From the NCBI GenBank assembly GCA_049890275.1, contig JBMHBT010000017.1:62001-126000 (forward strand): a stretch of DNA of 64,000 bases, given 5' to 3'. The position numbers were made by a program, and so were the translations under genes. Origin of the DNA: UBA7374 sp049890275 (GTDB lineage: Bacteria; Verrucomicrobiota; Verrucomicrobiia; Opitutales; Coraliomargaritaceae). Below the pieces are notes generated by a model, which was not told the DNA's origin, searched no databases, and was given only the letters and a program-made list of their open reading frames with translations. Positions 34,398 to 42,917 of this stretch are shown here, one piece after another. Position 1 is the stretch's first letter. Every line of letters begins with the position of its first letter.

Positions 34398-36488
34398 ATG
34401 ACGGATCTATCGAAATATAGAAACATCGGTATCTTCGCACACGTTGACGCCGGCAAAACCACTACAACGGAACGTATCCTCAAGCTGACGGGTAAAATCC
34501 ACAAATTAGGTGAGGTGCACGACGGTGCGGCTACGACTGACTTCATGGAGCAAGAGCAAGAGCGAGGCATTACCATTCAGTCAGCAGCGACTACCTGCTT
34601 TTGGGATAACCACCGTTTTAACATCATTGATACACCGGGACACGTTGACTTCACCGTAGAAGTCTATCGCTCTCTTAAAGTTCTTGATGGCGGTATTGGT
34701 GTCTTCTGCGGCTCCGGTGGGGTTGAGCCACAGTCAGAAACCAACTGGCGCTATGCGAACGACTCTAAGGTCTCCCGCATCATCTATGTCAACAAGCTCG
34801 ACCGTATCGGCGCTGACTTCTACAAAGTGGTCGATCAGGTAAAGAATGTTCTCGGAGCAGTGCCACTTGTTATGGTCCTTCCCATCGGAATTGAGAGCGA
34901 CATGGTCGGCATGGTTGACCTGCTCACCCGCAAGGCATGGATTTGGGACGAATCCGGTGAACCGATGAACTACACAATCGAAGATGTCCCCGCGGACATG
35001 GTCGACAAGGTAGAAGAATATCGCGAAAAGCTCATTGAAACTGCCATCGAACAAGACGAAGCAGCAATGGAAGCCTACTTGGAGGGCAATGAACCGGACA
35101 TTGATACAATCAAGAAGTGTATCCGCAAGGGAACTATCAACCTTGATTTCTTCCCGACCTATTGTGGTTCCTCCTTTAAGAATAAGGGCGTTCAGTTGGT
35201 TCTCAATGCGGTTGTGGACTACCTCCCCTGCCCGACTGACGTGGTTCCGCAACCAGAAGTAGACGCAGAAGGTAATGAAACCGGCGAACTAGCCGTTGTA
35301 GATCCTGATCGCCCGCTTCGCGCTCTGGCCTTTAAGATTATGGATGATAAATACGGTGCTCTCACCTTTACCCGTATTTATTCAGGCAAATTGACTAAAG
35401 GTATGTCTGTCCTCAACACCTTCACAGGTAAGACAGAACGTATCGGCCGTATTGTTGAAATGCACGCAGACGACCGCGAAGAAGTTGAGTCTGCACAGGC
35501 TGGCGACATCGTCGCTCTGCTCGGCATGAAGACTGTTCAGACAGGTCATACCCTTTGTGATCCAAACAATCCGGCGACATTGGAGCCCATGGTTTTCCCC
35601 GATCCGGTTATCTCGATTGCGGTGAAGCCGAAAGATAAAGGTCAGGCCGAAAAACTCGGTACGGCCATTGGCAAAATGGTTGCTGAAGATCCTTCTTTCC
35701 GGGTAGAAACCGACGAAGACTCCGGCGAGACCATCCTTAAGGGAATGGGCGAACTGCACTTGGACATTAAAGTGGATATCCTCAAGCGTACCTATGGCGT
35801 CGAAGCGGAAATTGGCAAACCACAGGTAGCTTACCGCGAGACAATCACCACTCCGGTCAATGATAGCTATACCCACAAGAAGCAGTCAGGTGGTTCCGGT
35901 CAATTCGCCAAGATCGACTATACCATTGAACCGCTGGAAGAAGGCGAAGGTTTTGAGTTCGAATCGAAAGTCGTGGGCGGAAATGTACCACGCGAATTCT
36001 GGCCAGCAGTTGAAAAAGGTTTCAAAAACTCCATGGATAAAGGTCCACTCGCTGGTTACCCAACTGTGGGCGTTAAAGTTACCTTGAGTGATGGTGCCTT
36101 CCACGCAGTCGACTCTTCTGCAGTGGCTTACGAAATTGCCGCCAAGGCTGCTTATCGCCAATCGATGCCCAAGGGACGTCCAGAAATCCTTGAGCCGGTC
36201 ATGAAGCTGGATGTCTTCTGCGGTGAAGAAAATATGGGAGACGTAATTGGCGACCTCAACCGCCGCCGTGGTATGATCAAATCACAGGAGCCGGCGAATA
36301 CTGGTATCCGGATTAAGGCAGATGCACCTCTATCCGAAATGTTCGGATACATTGGTTCACTTCGCACGATGACATCAGGCCGCGGTCAGTTCTCTATGGA
36401 GTTCTCACACTATGCCGCATGCCCGAAAAATGTTGCGGACGAAGTTATCAAAGAAACGGAGGCCCGTGAGGCTGCCAAAGGTAAGTAA
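34398..36488 (+). CDS. fusA: Elongation factor G
   Basis: Translocase GTPase of protein synthesis. G motifs AHVDAGKTTTTERIL, ERGITIQSAATTC, DTPGHVDFTVEVYRSL and NKLDRIGAD; domain IV with GGNVPREFWPAVEKGF; C-terminal RTMTSGRGQFSMEFSHYA. The 696 residues are normal EF-G. It stands alone, apart from the usual rpsL-rpsG-fusA-tuf string, so a second fusA may exist elsewhere. No Shine-Dalgarno sequence precedes the ATG (CTACAAGACC). It is followed by an intrinsic terminator. Confidence 0.96.
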   Translation: MTDLSKYRNIGIFAHVDAGKTTTTERILKLTGKIHKLGEVHDGAATTDFMEQEQERGITIQSAATTCFWDNHRFNIIDTPGHVDFTVEVYRSLKVLDGGIGVFCGSGGVEPQSETNWRYANDSKVSRIIYVNKLDRIGADFYKVVDQVKNVLGAVPLVMVLPIGIESDMVGMVDLLTRKAWIWDESGEPMNYTIEDVPADMVDKVEEYREKLIETAIEQDEAAMEAYLEGNEPDIDTIKKCIRKGTINLDFFPTYCGSSFKNKGVQLVLNAVVDYLPCPTDVVPQPEVDAEGNETGELAVVDPDRPLRALAFKIMDDKYGALTFTRIYSGKLTKGMSVLNTFTGKTERIGRIVEMHADDREEVESAQAGDIVALLGMKTVQTGHTLCDPNNPATLEPMVFPDPVISIAVKPKDKGQAEKLGTAIGKMVAEDPSFRVETDEDSGETILKGMGELHLDIKVDILKRTYGVEAEIGKPQVAYRETITTPVNDSYTHKKQSGGSGQFAKIDYTIEPLEEGEGFEFESKVVGGNVPREFWPAVEKGFKNSMDKGPLAGYPTVGVKVTLSDGAFHAVDSSAVAYEIAAKAAYRQSMPKGRPEILEPVMKLDVFCGEENMGDVIGDLNRRRGMIKSQEPANTGIRIKADAPLSEMFGYIGSLRTMTSGRGQFSMEFSHYAACPKNVADEVIKETEAREAAKGK

Positions 36489-36519
36489 TTCTTACAGTAT
36501 TGAATCCTTCCTTTCTACA

Positions 36520-36550
36520 ATCCTCGCAGTTTTCGCTGCGGGGATTTTTT
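36520..36550 (+). terminator. Intrinsic terminator of fusA
   Basis: Stem ATCCTCGCAG (36520-36529) with CTGCGGGGAT (36536-36545), one G-T wobble, loop TTTTCG, then a run of T to 36550. It lies 31 bases after the fusA stop. Confidence 0.88.
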
Positions 36551-36593
36551 ATATACCAGCCTGAGCGTCTCAATCGATTCCCCGTCAAGAAAA

Positions 36594-36623
36594 CAAAAAA
36601 AGCCGAGCAGAATATGCTCGGCT
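36594..36623 (-). terminator. Intrinsic terminator of the RRM protein gene
   Basis: Perfect 9-base stem AGCCGAGCA / TGCTCGGCT (36601-36609 and 36615-36623) with a 5-base loop; on the minus strand it is followed by a T-run (A-run at 36595-36601 on plus). It lies 29 bases beyond the stop of the minus-strand gene. Confidence 0.88.
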
Positions 36624-36652
36624 GATTGTTAGAAAGTACAGGTAGGTCTACT

Positions 36653-37015
36653 TTAGTAGCCGCCGCCTTGGTCACCGAAGTCACGACGACCTCCGCCACC
36701 ACGACGATCACCAAAGTCACGACGACCGCCACCGCGATAGCCACCGCCGCCACCGCCGCCACGTTCTTCACGCGGACGCGCTTCATTGACGGTTAAGTTG
36801 CGCCCCATGAACTCTTCACCATTGAGGGCTTCAATCGCAGCGTTCATTTCTTCTGGAGTCTCCATAGATACGAAAGCAAAACCGCGTGGACGGCCGGACT
36901 CACGATCCTTGAGAATGAAGACATCTTTTACATTACCATAAGCCGAAAAAAGGCTCTCGAGATCCTCCTGCGTTGCATCGAACGAGAGGTTTCCCACATA
37001 CATCTTTGTATTCAT
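36653..37015 (-). CDS. Glycine-rich RNA-binding protein with one RRM domain
   Basis: Small cytoplasmic RNA-binding protein of 120 residues. The RRM occupies residues 4-82 with RNP2 MYVGNLSF (5-12) and RNP1 RGFAFVSM (44-51). The tail after ~85 is nearly all Gly, Arg, Asp and Phe, in repeated units of GGGRRDFGD, resembling eukaryotic glycine-rich RNA-binding proteins and the cyanobacterial Rbp cold-induced proteins. The repeats at DNA level (GGTGGCGG-type) make this part prone to length change. It is monocistronic, with its own terminator and a 228-base upstream region. Likely an RNA chaperone; cold induction is only by analogy. Confidence 0.92.
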   Translation of the reverse strand: MNTKMYVGNLSFDATQEDLESLFSAYGNVKDVFILKDRESGRPRGFAFVSMETPEEMNAAIEALNGEEFMGRNLTVNEARPREERGGGGGGGYRGGGRRDFGDRRGGGGRRDFGDQGGGY

Positions 37016-37243
37016 ATATTGATTTTGGTCTTAACTGCTATGCCACTGCTTCTTTGCCCTGAGTGTCTCTAACAGACCTGATCTCTACTGAATACATAAG
37101 ACTCAAATGGATCGCTACCCACGCTCTGAATAATAACAAGTGTATAGTCAGGGGTACTTATTGAGTTATATAAAGAAAAAGCAAGCAGCATTGTTACAAA
37201 AACAAGCGCCTAACATCGTCAAAAAACCGATCGTACTCGCAAC

Positions 37244-38926
37244 TCAACCGCGTACTTTTGCACTCGCCGACTCATAAGCCTCTAACGCACAACGAGCACA
37301 AGAGTCTCGAACATCTGCAAAGAAATCGTTACCTTTGTCATCAATCAAAATGTATGCAGGAAAATCTTCCACTTCGATTTTCCATACTGCCTCCATACCA
37401 AGCTCGGCGTACTCCAACACTTCAACCTTCTTGATATTGTATTCGGCAAGTAAGGCAGCCGGCCCTCCTATTGAACCCAAATAGAATCCACCATGTTGCC
37501 TGCATGCGTCCACCACTTGCGCCGACCGATTTCCCTTGGCCAGCATGACCATGGAGCCGCCGTTTGCTTGAAAAGGTTCTACGTATGAATCCATCCGGCC
37601 TGCAGTCGTCGGACCAAACGAACCAGAAGGCTTCCCTGCTGGTGTCTTTGCCGGCCCTGCATAATAAACCGGATGATTTTTAAAGTATTCTGGCAAACCT
37701 TCACCACGATCCAGACGCTCTTTTAACTTCGCATGGGCCATATCTCGGGCAACCACAATTGTACCGCTTAAAGAGAGTGCTGTAGCAACTGGATAGCGTG
37801 ACAACTCAGAAAGAATCTCTCCCATAGGACGGTCCAGATCAATCGGTACCGATGACTCCTCTTTTGCTTTTCCATCCGACTTTGAAAGAAAGCGCCCGGG
37901 ATTATCCTCCAGTTTCTCTAGCCAAATACCGTCCTTATCGATGCGTGCACGAGCGTTCCGGTCAGCCGAACAAGAGACGCCAATCCCTACCGGACAGGAA
38001 GCTCCGTGCCGTGGAAGCCGAATCACCCGAATATCCAGAGCAAAATACTTTCCGCCAAATTGGGCACCGTATCCCATTTTCTGCGTATATTCTAAAAGCT
38101 TCTTCTCTAATGCGATATCTCGAAAAGCTTGCCCGCTTGTATTGCCCTCTGTCGGCAGATTGTCATGGTAGCGAGCTGAAGCCAGTTTCACTGTCTTCAT
38201 GGTTGCCTCCGCCGAGGTACCCCCAATAACGATGGCAATGTGATACGGCGGACAGGCTGAAGTCCCCAAAGTCGCCATTTTCTCGATACAAAACTTTTCC
38301 AAACTTGGCGGATTGAGTAGCGCTTTGGTTTCCTGATAGAGGAAGGTCTTATTCGCCGAACCCCCACCCTTTGCAATGAAAAGAAATTCATAAGCATCCG
38401 AGTCCGTAGAGTAGAGATCGATTTGGGCAGGTAGATTGCTACCGGTATTCTTCTCTTCATACATGGTCAACGGAGCCGTCTGCGAGTAGCGCAGGTTCTC
38501 CTCCGTATATGCATCGTACACCCCATGGGATAGACTTGCTTCATCTCCCCCTCCAGTCCAAATGCCCTGCCCTTTTTTGCCGACGATAATAGCAGTTCCC
38601 GTGTCCTGACAAAAAGGCAATACGCCATGAGACGCAACTTCAGCATTACGCAAAAGAGTTTCAGCAATCGTTCGATCATTATCAGTCGCCTCTGGATCTT
38701 CCAAGATCGATGCGACTTGCTCTAAATGAGAGGTCCGTAACTTGAAAGCGATTTCACTCATCGCCGTGCGCGCCAAGTACCTCAATGCGGCTGGATCCAC
38801 CTGAACAATAGAACGACCGTCAAATTCTGCGGATCGAACAAAATCTTTCGTCAGTAAACGGTACTCGGTTTTGTCCGGTCCCATGGGAAAAGGTTTTTGG
38901 TACGAAAATGGAGGAGGTTTAGCCAT
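37244..38926 (-). CDS. fumA: Fumarate hydratase, class I (Fe-S)
   Basis: Interconverts fumarate and malate with an oxygen-sensitive [4Fe-4S] cluster. The cluster ligands are in PFCQDTGTA (Cys106), TLGTSACPPYHIA (~225) and GASCPVGIGVSC (~308). The C-terminal beta domain with YYAGPAKTPAGKPSGSFGPT and GRMDSYVEPFQANGG is fused, giving 560 residues as in E. coli FumA/FumB. It lies 96 bases downstream of an A-type Fe-S carrier gene on the same strand, which fits delivery of its cluster. The class is firm; the A/B distinction is not meaningful here. Confidence 0.95.
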   Translation of the reverse strand: MAKPPPFSYQKPFPMGPDKTEYRLLTKDFVRSAEFDGRSIVQVDPAALRYLARTAMSEIAFKLRTSHLEQVASILEDPEATDNDRTIAETLLRNAEVASHGVLPFCQDTGTAIIVGKKGQGIWTGGGDEASLSHGVYDAYTEENLRYSQTAPLTMYEEKNTGSNLPAQIDLYSTDSDAYEFLFIAKGGGSANKTFLYQETKALLNPPSLEKFCIEKMATLGTSACPPYHIAIVIGGTSAEATMKTVKLASARYHDNLPTEGNTSGQAFRDIALEKKLLEYTQKMGYGAQFGGKYFALDIRVIRLPRHGASCPVGIGVSCSADRNARARIDKDGIWLEKLEDNPGRFLSKSDGKAKEESSVPIDLDRPMGEILSELSRYPVATALSLSGTIVVARDMAHAKLKERLDRGEGLPEYFKNHPVYYAGPAKTPAGKPSGSFGPTTAGRMDSYVEPFQANGGSMVMLAKGNRSAQVVDACRQHGGFYLGSIGGPAALLAEYNIKKVEVLEYAELGMEAVWKIEVEDFPAYILIDDKGNDFFADVRDSCARCALEAYESASAKVRG

Positions 38927-39022
38927 ACGAATTCAAATCGATTCAGTTCTCTTTATAATGCATGCTTACGATCCTACTAAACGCCCTCTACAGTCACTAC
39001 CAATTATTTAGAGGAGAGTGGA

Positions 39023-39349
39023 CTAATTAAAAGAACGTCCACAACCGCAAGTGCTGGTCGCATTGGGATTACGAATCTCAAAACCTTTACCACCAAGACC
39101 GTCATCAAAGTCAACTTCACTGCCACGCAAGTACTCTAGACTAGTCGCATCGATCCGAAAGGTAACCCCATTATCAGTCAACGTTTCGTCCCCCTCCTTA
39201 GCTTGGTCGAAAGACATACCGTACTCAAAACCAGAGCAGCCACCCGGTTCGACAAAAATACGCAGTCGAACATCTGCCTGACTCTCCCCCGCTTTTTCTT
39301 TCTGCAAACGAAGCAATTCGTCCTTAGCACTGTTGGTTATAGTAATCAC
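39023..39349 (-). CDS. A-type iron-sulfur cluster carrier (IscA/ErpA/HesB family)
   Basis: Carries Fe-S clusters to apoproteins. The three conserved cysteines are Cys38 in EPGGCSGFEYGM and Cys101 and Cys103 in STCGCGRSF at the C-terminus. The frame is open to 39481, but that would overlap the divergent kinase gene and add 44 residues without family likeness; the GTG at 39349 (V-ITITNSAKDELL) gives 108 residues, the exact family size. It is first in a likely two-gene operon with class I fumarase. ErpA, IscA and SufA cannot be told apart with confidence. Confidence 0.92.
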   Translation of the reverse strand: MITITNSAKDELLRLQKEKAGESQADVRLRIFVEPGGCSGFEYGMSFDQAKEGDETLTDNGVTFRIDATSLEYLRGSEVDFDDGLGGKGFEIRNPNATSTCGCGRSFN

Positions 39350-39374
39350 AACTAAAAACTTAAAACGAATTGTA

Positions 39375-39391
39375 GCCCTGTCAATAAGGGC
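39375..39391 (-). promoter_or_regulatory. Inverted repeat over a -35-like element upstream of the Fe-S carrier gene
   Basis: GCCCT-N7-AGGGC (39375-39379, 39387-39391) overlaps a minus-strand TTGACA (39379-39384), 30 bases before the GTG start. No good -10 is found 17 bases on (AAGTTT), so the promoter itself is weakly supported. An operator of an iron- or redox-responsive regulator would fit the neighbouring gene; this is a guess from position. Confidence 0.3.
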
Positions 39392-39471
39392 GAATGGCAA
39401 ACAGCAATTTTCATGCTCATTCGAAAAAAAATGCTCTTGCCTGAAAAATACGCTCGAATAGTATATCCTAC

Positions 39472-40467
39472 ATGTCGACAATGAAGCACATATTTGGTGA
39501 TATGCACTATGAGATTACCCGTACAATAGCCGAGGGCGGTATGGGCATTGTTTATGAAGCTAGGCAACAGGGCTCGGGTGGTTTTAAAAAACAAATTGCA
39601 GTCAAGTTGATCCGGGAGGAATACTCTAAGATTGAAGAGTTCCGCAATAACTTCATTGGCGAAGCAAAGTTAGTCGCTGACTTAATTCACACCAATATTG
39701 TCCAAACCTATCATTTAGGAGAAATTAGCGGTCAGTATTACATGACAATGGAGTACGTGGACGGAATCACTTTAGAAGACTTCATCATACGTCACAGAGA
39801 AACCAAACAAGCGATCCCCTGCGATTTAGCGACTTTTATTGTTTCACGCGTTTGTCGCGGCCTTTCCTATGCCCATCAAAAATGCGACGTGCTGGGTCGA
39901 CCACTCGGTATTGTTCATAGAGATGTGAATCCACGCAATATTATGCTAGCTAAAGAAGGTGATGTAAAGCTGACCGACTTCGGCATCGCGAAAGCGCTCG
40001 ACCTAATGTATAATAAGGAGGGAGACGTAATCGCGGGGAAAGATGAATATCTATCGCCGGAACAGGCAAGGCGCGAAGTTACCGATGCACGAGCCGACCT
40101 ATTTTGCTGTGCCATCGTACTCTCTGAATTACTCTTGGGCAAAAATATTTTCTCGGAGGAAACAGCTGAAGATACGCGAAAAAATATCCTCGATCTGAAG
40201 CTGCCGAAATTCAGCAAACTACGAAAAGACATCGACCCCCGGCTCGAAAAAATCCTGCAATTGGCCTTCAAGGAAGATCGAGAAAAACGTTTCCAATCCG
40301 CTTTTCAAATGCTTACAGCCTTGGAAAAATTCATCTACGGAGACGGCTACGGGCCGACCAATGAAAAACTAGCCAATTACATACAAGATCTCTTTGGTGA
40401 AGAGGGTCACAATGCGGCAAAACGTTGGGAAAACGGATCCACACCAGGTCTAGAGGACTGCTCATAA
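39472..40467 (+). CDS. Hanks-type serine/threonine protein kinase, cytosolic
   Basis: A 331-residue kinase without membrane segment or sensor domain. Gly loop IAEGGMGIVYEA (19-30), ATP-anchoring Lys45 in IAVKLI, Glu64 in the C-helix GEAKLVADL, catalytic loop HRDVNPRN (149-156; the usual HRDLKP Lys is Asn153), DFG at 169-171, and activation segment KDEYLSPEQAR, which lacks the usual GTP-x-Y form. So active-site Asp, Asn and Asp are present and activity is likely. The start may also be the ATG at 39481. rpoN begins 18 bases after its stop, so both are one transcript. The adjacency suggests a link between phosphorylation and sigma-54; no substrate can be named. Confidence 0.9.
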   Translation: MSTMKHIFGDMHYEITRTIAEGGMGIVYEARQQGSGGFKKQIAVKLIREEYSKIEEFRNNFIGEAKLVADLIHTNIVQTYHLGEISGQYYMTMEYVDGITLEDFIIRHRETKQAIPCDLATFIVSRVCRGLSYAHQKCDVLGRPLGIVHRDVNPRNIMLAKEGDVKLTDFGIAKALDLMYNKEGDVIAGKDEYLSPEQARREVTDARADLFCCAIVLSELLLGKNIFSEETAEDTRKNILDLKLPKFSKLRKDIDPRLEKILQLAFKEDREKRFQSAFQMLTALEKFIYGDGYGPTNEKLANYIQDLFGEEGHNAAKRWENGSTPGLEDCS

Positions 40468-40485
40468 GCAATCTCCTGAGCAGAC

Positions 40486-41934
40486 ATGGCCCAGGAATTC
40501 CAACAAGTACAAAAGCAGACCCAGTCAATTGTTCTGGCTCCGCAACTACGTAATTCCCTGAAAATCCTTCAGTCTCCTGCGATGGATCTACGGACGGCGA
40601 TACTGGAGGAGCTACAGGCCAACCCTCTCCTTGAAGAACTTCCCATCGAGGGAATCAGTGTCGATGAACGTCTGACCGAACCAGATGTTAATGATGATAA
40701 GATTGAATCAGAAGAGCTTCAGTTTGACGATTCCGACTACAGCATTCTGGATCGTATGAGCGAAGATATGCGCGAACAATTTGCGCAGGAAAACTCAGGG
40801 CAAAATTTTTCGACTGAGGATGAAGAGCGGAGAGAACACTTTTTTAATTCCCTAACTTCTACCGTCTCCCTTCAACAGCACCTAATTGGCCAAGCGGAAA
40901 TGGCAGAGTGCTCAAAGTCTGAACAGGAGGCACTCATCTATTTGATCGGAAGTTTAGACGACAATGGATTTTACAACGAATCGCTTCCCAATGCTGCACT
41001 AGCGAGTCGCCTTCTACTGGCAGACTTACAAAAAGCTGCAGAAATCCTCAAGACCTTCGACCCACCTGGCATTGGCTCCGCAGATATGCGCGACTGTCTG
41101 CTCAATCAACTGAGCCTTCAAGGACGCAAGCAATCACTCGCTGCACGTATTCTACGGGATCATTTCGAACTACTTGTTCGTCGCCGTATTCCAGACTTGA
41201 GCCGCAAAACAGGTGCCCCAAAAGAAGATGTAGAGGACGCTATTGCTGAAATTGGTCGCCTTGATCCAGCTCCGGGCAAGCAATTCAGCGCCGATTCTAA
41301 TACCGTCATTGAGCCGGATGTCACTGTGTATAAAGATGAATATAACGAATGGCAGATCATTCTCAATAATGACTACATTCCGCGGCTACGCATTAACAGC
41401 GTTTACAAGGACCTACTGGCCAAAGGCAGTCTAGACCGGAAAGAAAAAGATTTTCTCCTCGAGAGAATGCGCTCTGGAAAATTCCTCATCAATTCCATCG
41501 AACAACGCCAACAAACCATCGAACGGATCACTCGCGAAATTCTGGATTGTCAGGCCAGTTTTTTTGCCGAGGGAATTTCCAAACTACGCCCCCTGACGAT
41601 GAGTGCTATTGCGCAGACCGTCGGTGTCCACGAAACCACTGTGAGTCGTGCCATCGCAAATAAATACATCCGTACCCCACACGGTGTGTTTCCTTTTAAG
41701 TACTTCTTTACGCCCGGATTTACAGTCGCTAACGGAGAGTCCGTTTCGAACAAAACAATCAAAGATAAAATCCAGCACATCATTGACTCGGAAAACCCGG
41801 CCAAACCGCTAAGTGATCAAGGTATTGTTAGAATCCTCGCCGACCAAGATGTCAAAATTGCCCGACGCACCGTAGCTAAATACCGCGACGAACTCGGCAT
41901 TCTGCCGACCAACCTCCGACGTCGTTACGATTAA
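40486..41934 (+). CDS. rpoN: RNA polymerase sigma-54 factor
   Basis: Directs RNA polymerase to -24/-12 promoters, opened by AAA+ activators. Region I is Gln/Leu-rich (SIVLAPQLRNSLKILQSPAMDL then EELQANPLLEE), followed by an acidic region II, a core-binding region, the helix-turn-helix VGVHETTVSRAIANKYI (~380) and the RpoN box ARRTVAKYR (459-467). Its 482 residues are normal. It sits right after a Ser/Thr kinase gene instead of the usual lptB/hpf/ptsN neighbours. Its stop overlaps the convergent usp stop by 4 bases. I saw no convincing -24/-12 promoter in this window. Confidence 0.97.
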   Translation: MAQEFQQVQKQTQSIVLAPQLRNSLKILQSPAMDLRTAILEELQANPLLEELPIEGISVDERLTEPDVNDDKIESEELQFDDSDYSILDRMSEDMREQFAQENSGQNFSTEDEERREHFFNSLTSTVSLQQHLIGQAEMAECSKSEQEALIYLIGSLDDNGFYNESLPNAALASRLLLADLQKAAEILKTFDPPGIGSADMRDCLLNQLSLQGRKQSLAARILRDHFELLVRRRIPDLSRKTGAPKEDVEDAIAEIGRLDPAPGKQFSADSNTVIEPDVTVYKDEYNEWQIILNNDYIPRLRINSVYKDLLAKGSLDRKEKDFLLERMRSGKFLINSIEQRQQTIERITREILDCQASFFAEGISKLRPLTMSAIAQTVGVHETTVSRAIANKYIRTPHGVFPFKYFFTPGFTVANGESVSNKTIKDKIQHIIDSENPAKPLSDQGIVRILADQDVKIARRTVAKYRDELGILPTNLRRRYD

Positions 41935-42791
41935 CGAAAAAGTAAAACAGGTAGCTTAACTGAACGAATCATTGCTGTAGTTGTACTCCCAACAATAAAT
42001 TGTCGTATCCGGGAATGACCATAAGCACCCATGACGAGAAGATCGACCGACCCCTCGGCTACTTTCGACTCAATCACCTCTTCAGGCTCACCGGCCTGTT
42101 GCTCAATCGCGACTTCGTAGCCCGCAGCCTTGAGGCACTCTGCTGCCTCGGACAACTGCGCCTCAACCTCTGCGTCGGCAGCTCCAGCGTAAAGCAAAGT
42201 GCAAGCCAATCCACTCAATAAAGGAGCTTTGACTGCGTAATCGACCGCCTTCTGCGCGCTCGTCCCTCCATCAAAAGCTAAAAGAAATTGTTTCAACGGC
42301 CTGTACTCCCGCGAAGCGACCAGTACCGGTTGCTGACAACCGCGAATCACACGCTCCAGATTACTGCCTAAGTGGCCTTTTTCGAAATCAGCGTTATTAC
42401 CGCGCTTCCCGATCACAATTAAATCCGCATCACTTTGATAGCTCGCAATCGACTCACTCAATTTACCGTGCTTTTGTTCGGCTGTGATCTGCGCAATACC
42501 CTCGTCACGAAGCTGCACTTCTGCGTCTTCAAGAATTGCTTCCCCTCGCTTGACCGCGAGTTTTGCATTTGCTGCCTCCAGCTCGACTAGATCCTGTAGC
42601 AAATTCTCATGTGCATTAAAGCCCATACTCCCACTGAGATCCGTCATCACTGGATTCTCGTGATGCGGATTTAACATATGCAAGACCTGCACACCCGCAC
42701 TCATCTGCCTCGAAGCCCAAGCGGCATGACGATAAACACTCGGCGCGTAAATAGATCCATCAGTACAAGCGAGTATCGTAGCAGTCGTCAT
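41931..42791 (-). CDS. Tandem universal stress protein (two UspA domains)
   Basis: A 286-residue cytosolic protein with two UspA folds, roughly 1-150 and 151-286. Each has the ATP-binding signature G-x2-G-x9-G-S: GKRGNNADFEKGHLGS in the first and GAYGHSRIRQFIVGS in the second, so both may bind nucleotide. It lies downstream of a SulP anion transporter gene (126-base gap, same strand), a pairing known for SulP systems, where a Usp protein may modulate transport or stress response. No catalytic role is claimed. Confidence 0.92.
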   Translation of the reverse strand: MTTATILACTDGSIYAPSVYRHAAWASRQMSAGVQVLHMLNPHHENPVMTDLSGSMGFNAHENLLQDLVELEAANAKLAVKRGEAILEDAEVQLRDEGIAQITAEQKHGKLSESIASYQSDADLIVIGKRGNNADFEKGHLGSNLERVIRGCQQPVLVASREYRPLKQFLLAFDGGTSAQKAVDYAVKAPLLSGLACTLLYAGAADAEVEAQLSEAAECLKAAGYEVAIEQQAGEPEEVIESKVAEGSVDLLVMGAYGHSRIRQFIVGSTTTAMIRSVKLPVLLFR

Positions 42792-42917
42792 AAATGTATC
42801 TCCTATACATTATTTTATAAGTATTCATCATGAGTTTGCCAAGAAAAGACCGAGTAAATCCTTTCTTTTTAGGGGCTACGATCTGTTTATAATCGTCTAA
42901 TCCATTCAATACCCAGA

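Noticed and set aside
39472..41934. Sigma-54 (-24/-12) promoters near rpoN or elsewhere in the window
   Set aside because: TGGCAC words occur but none has TTGC at the right spacing in an intergenic region.
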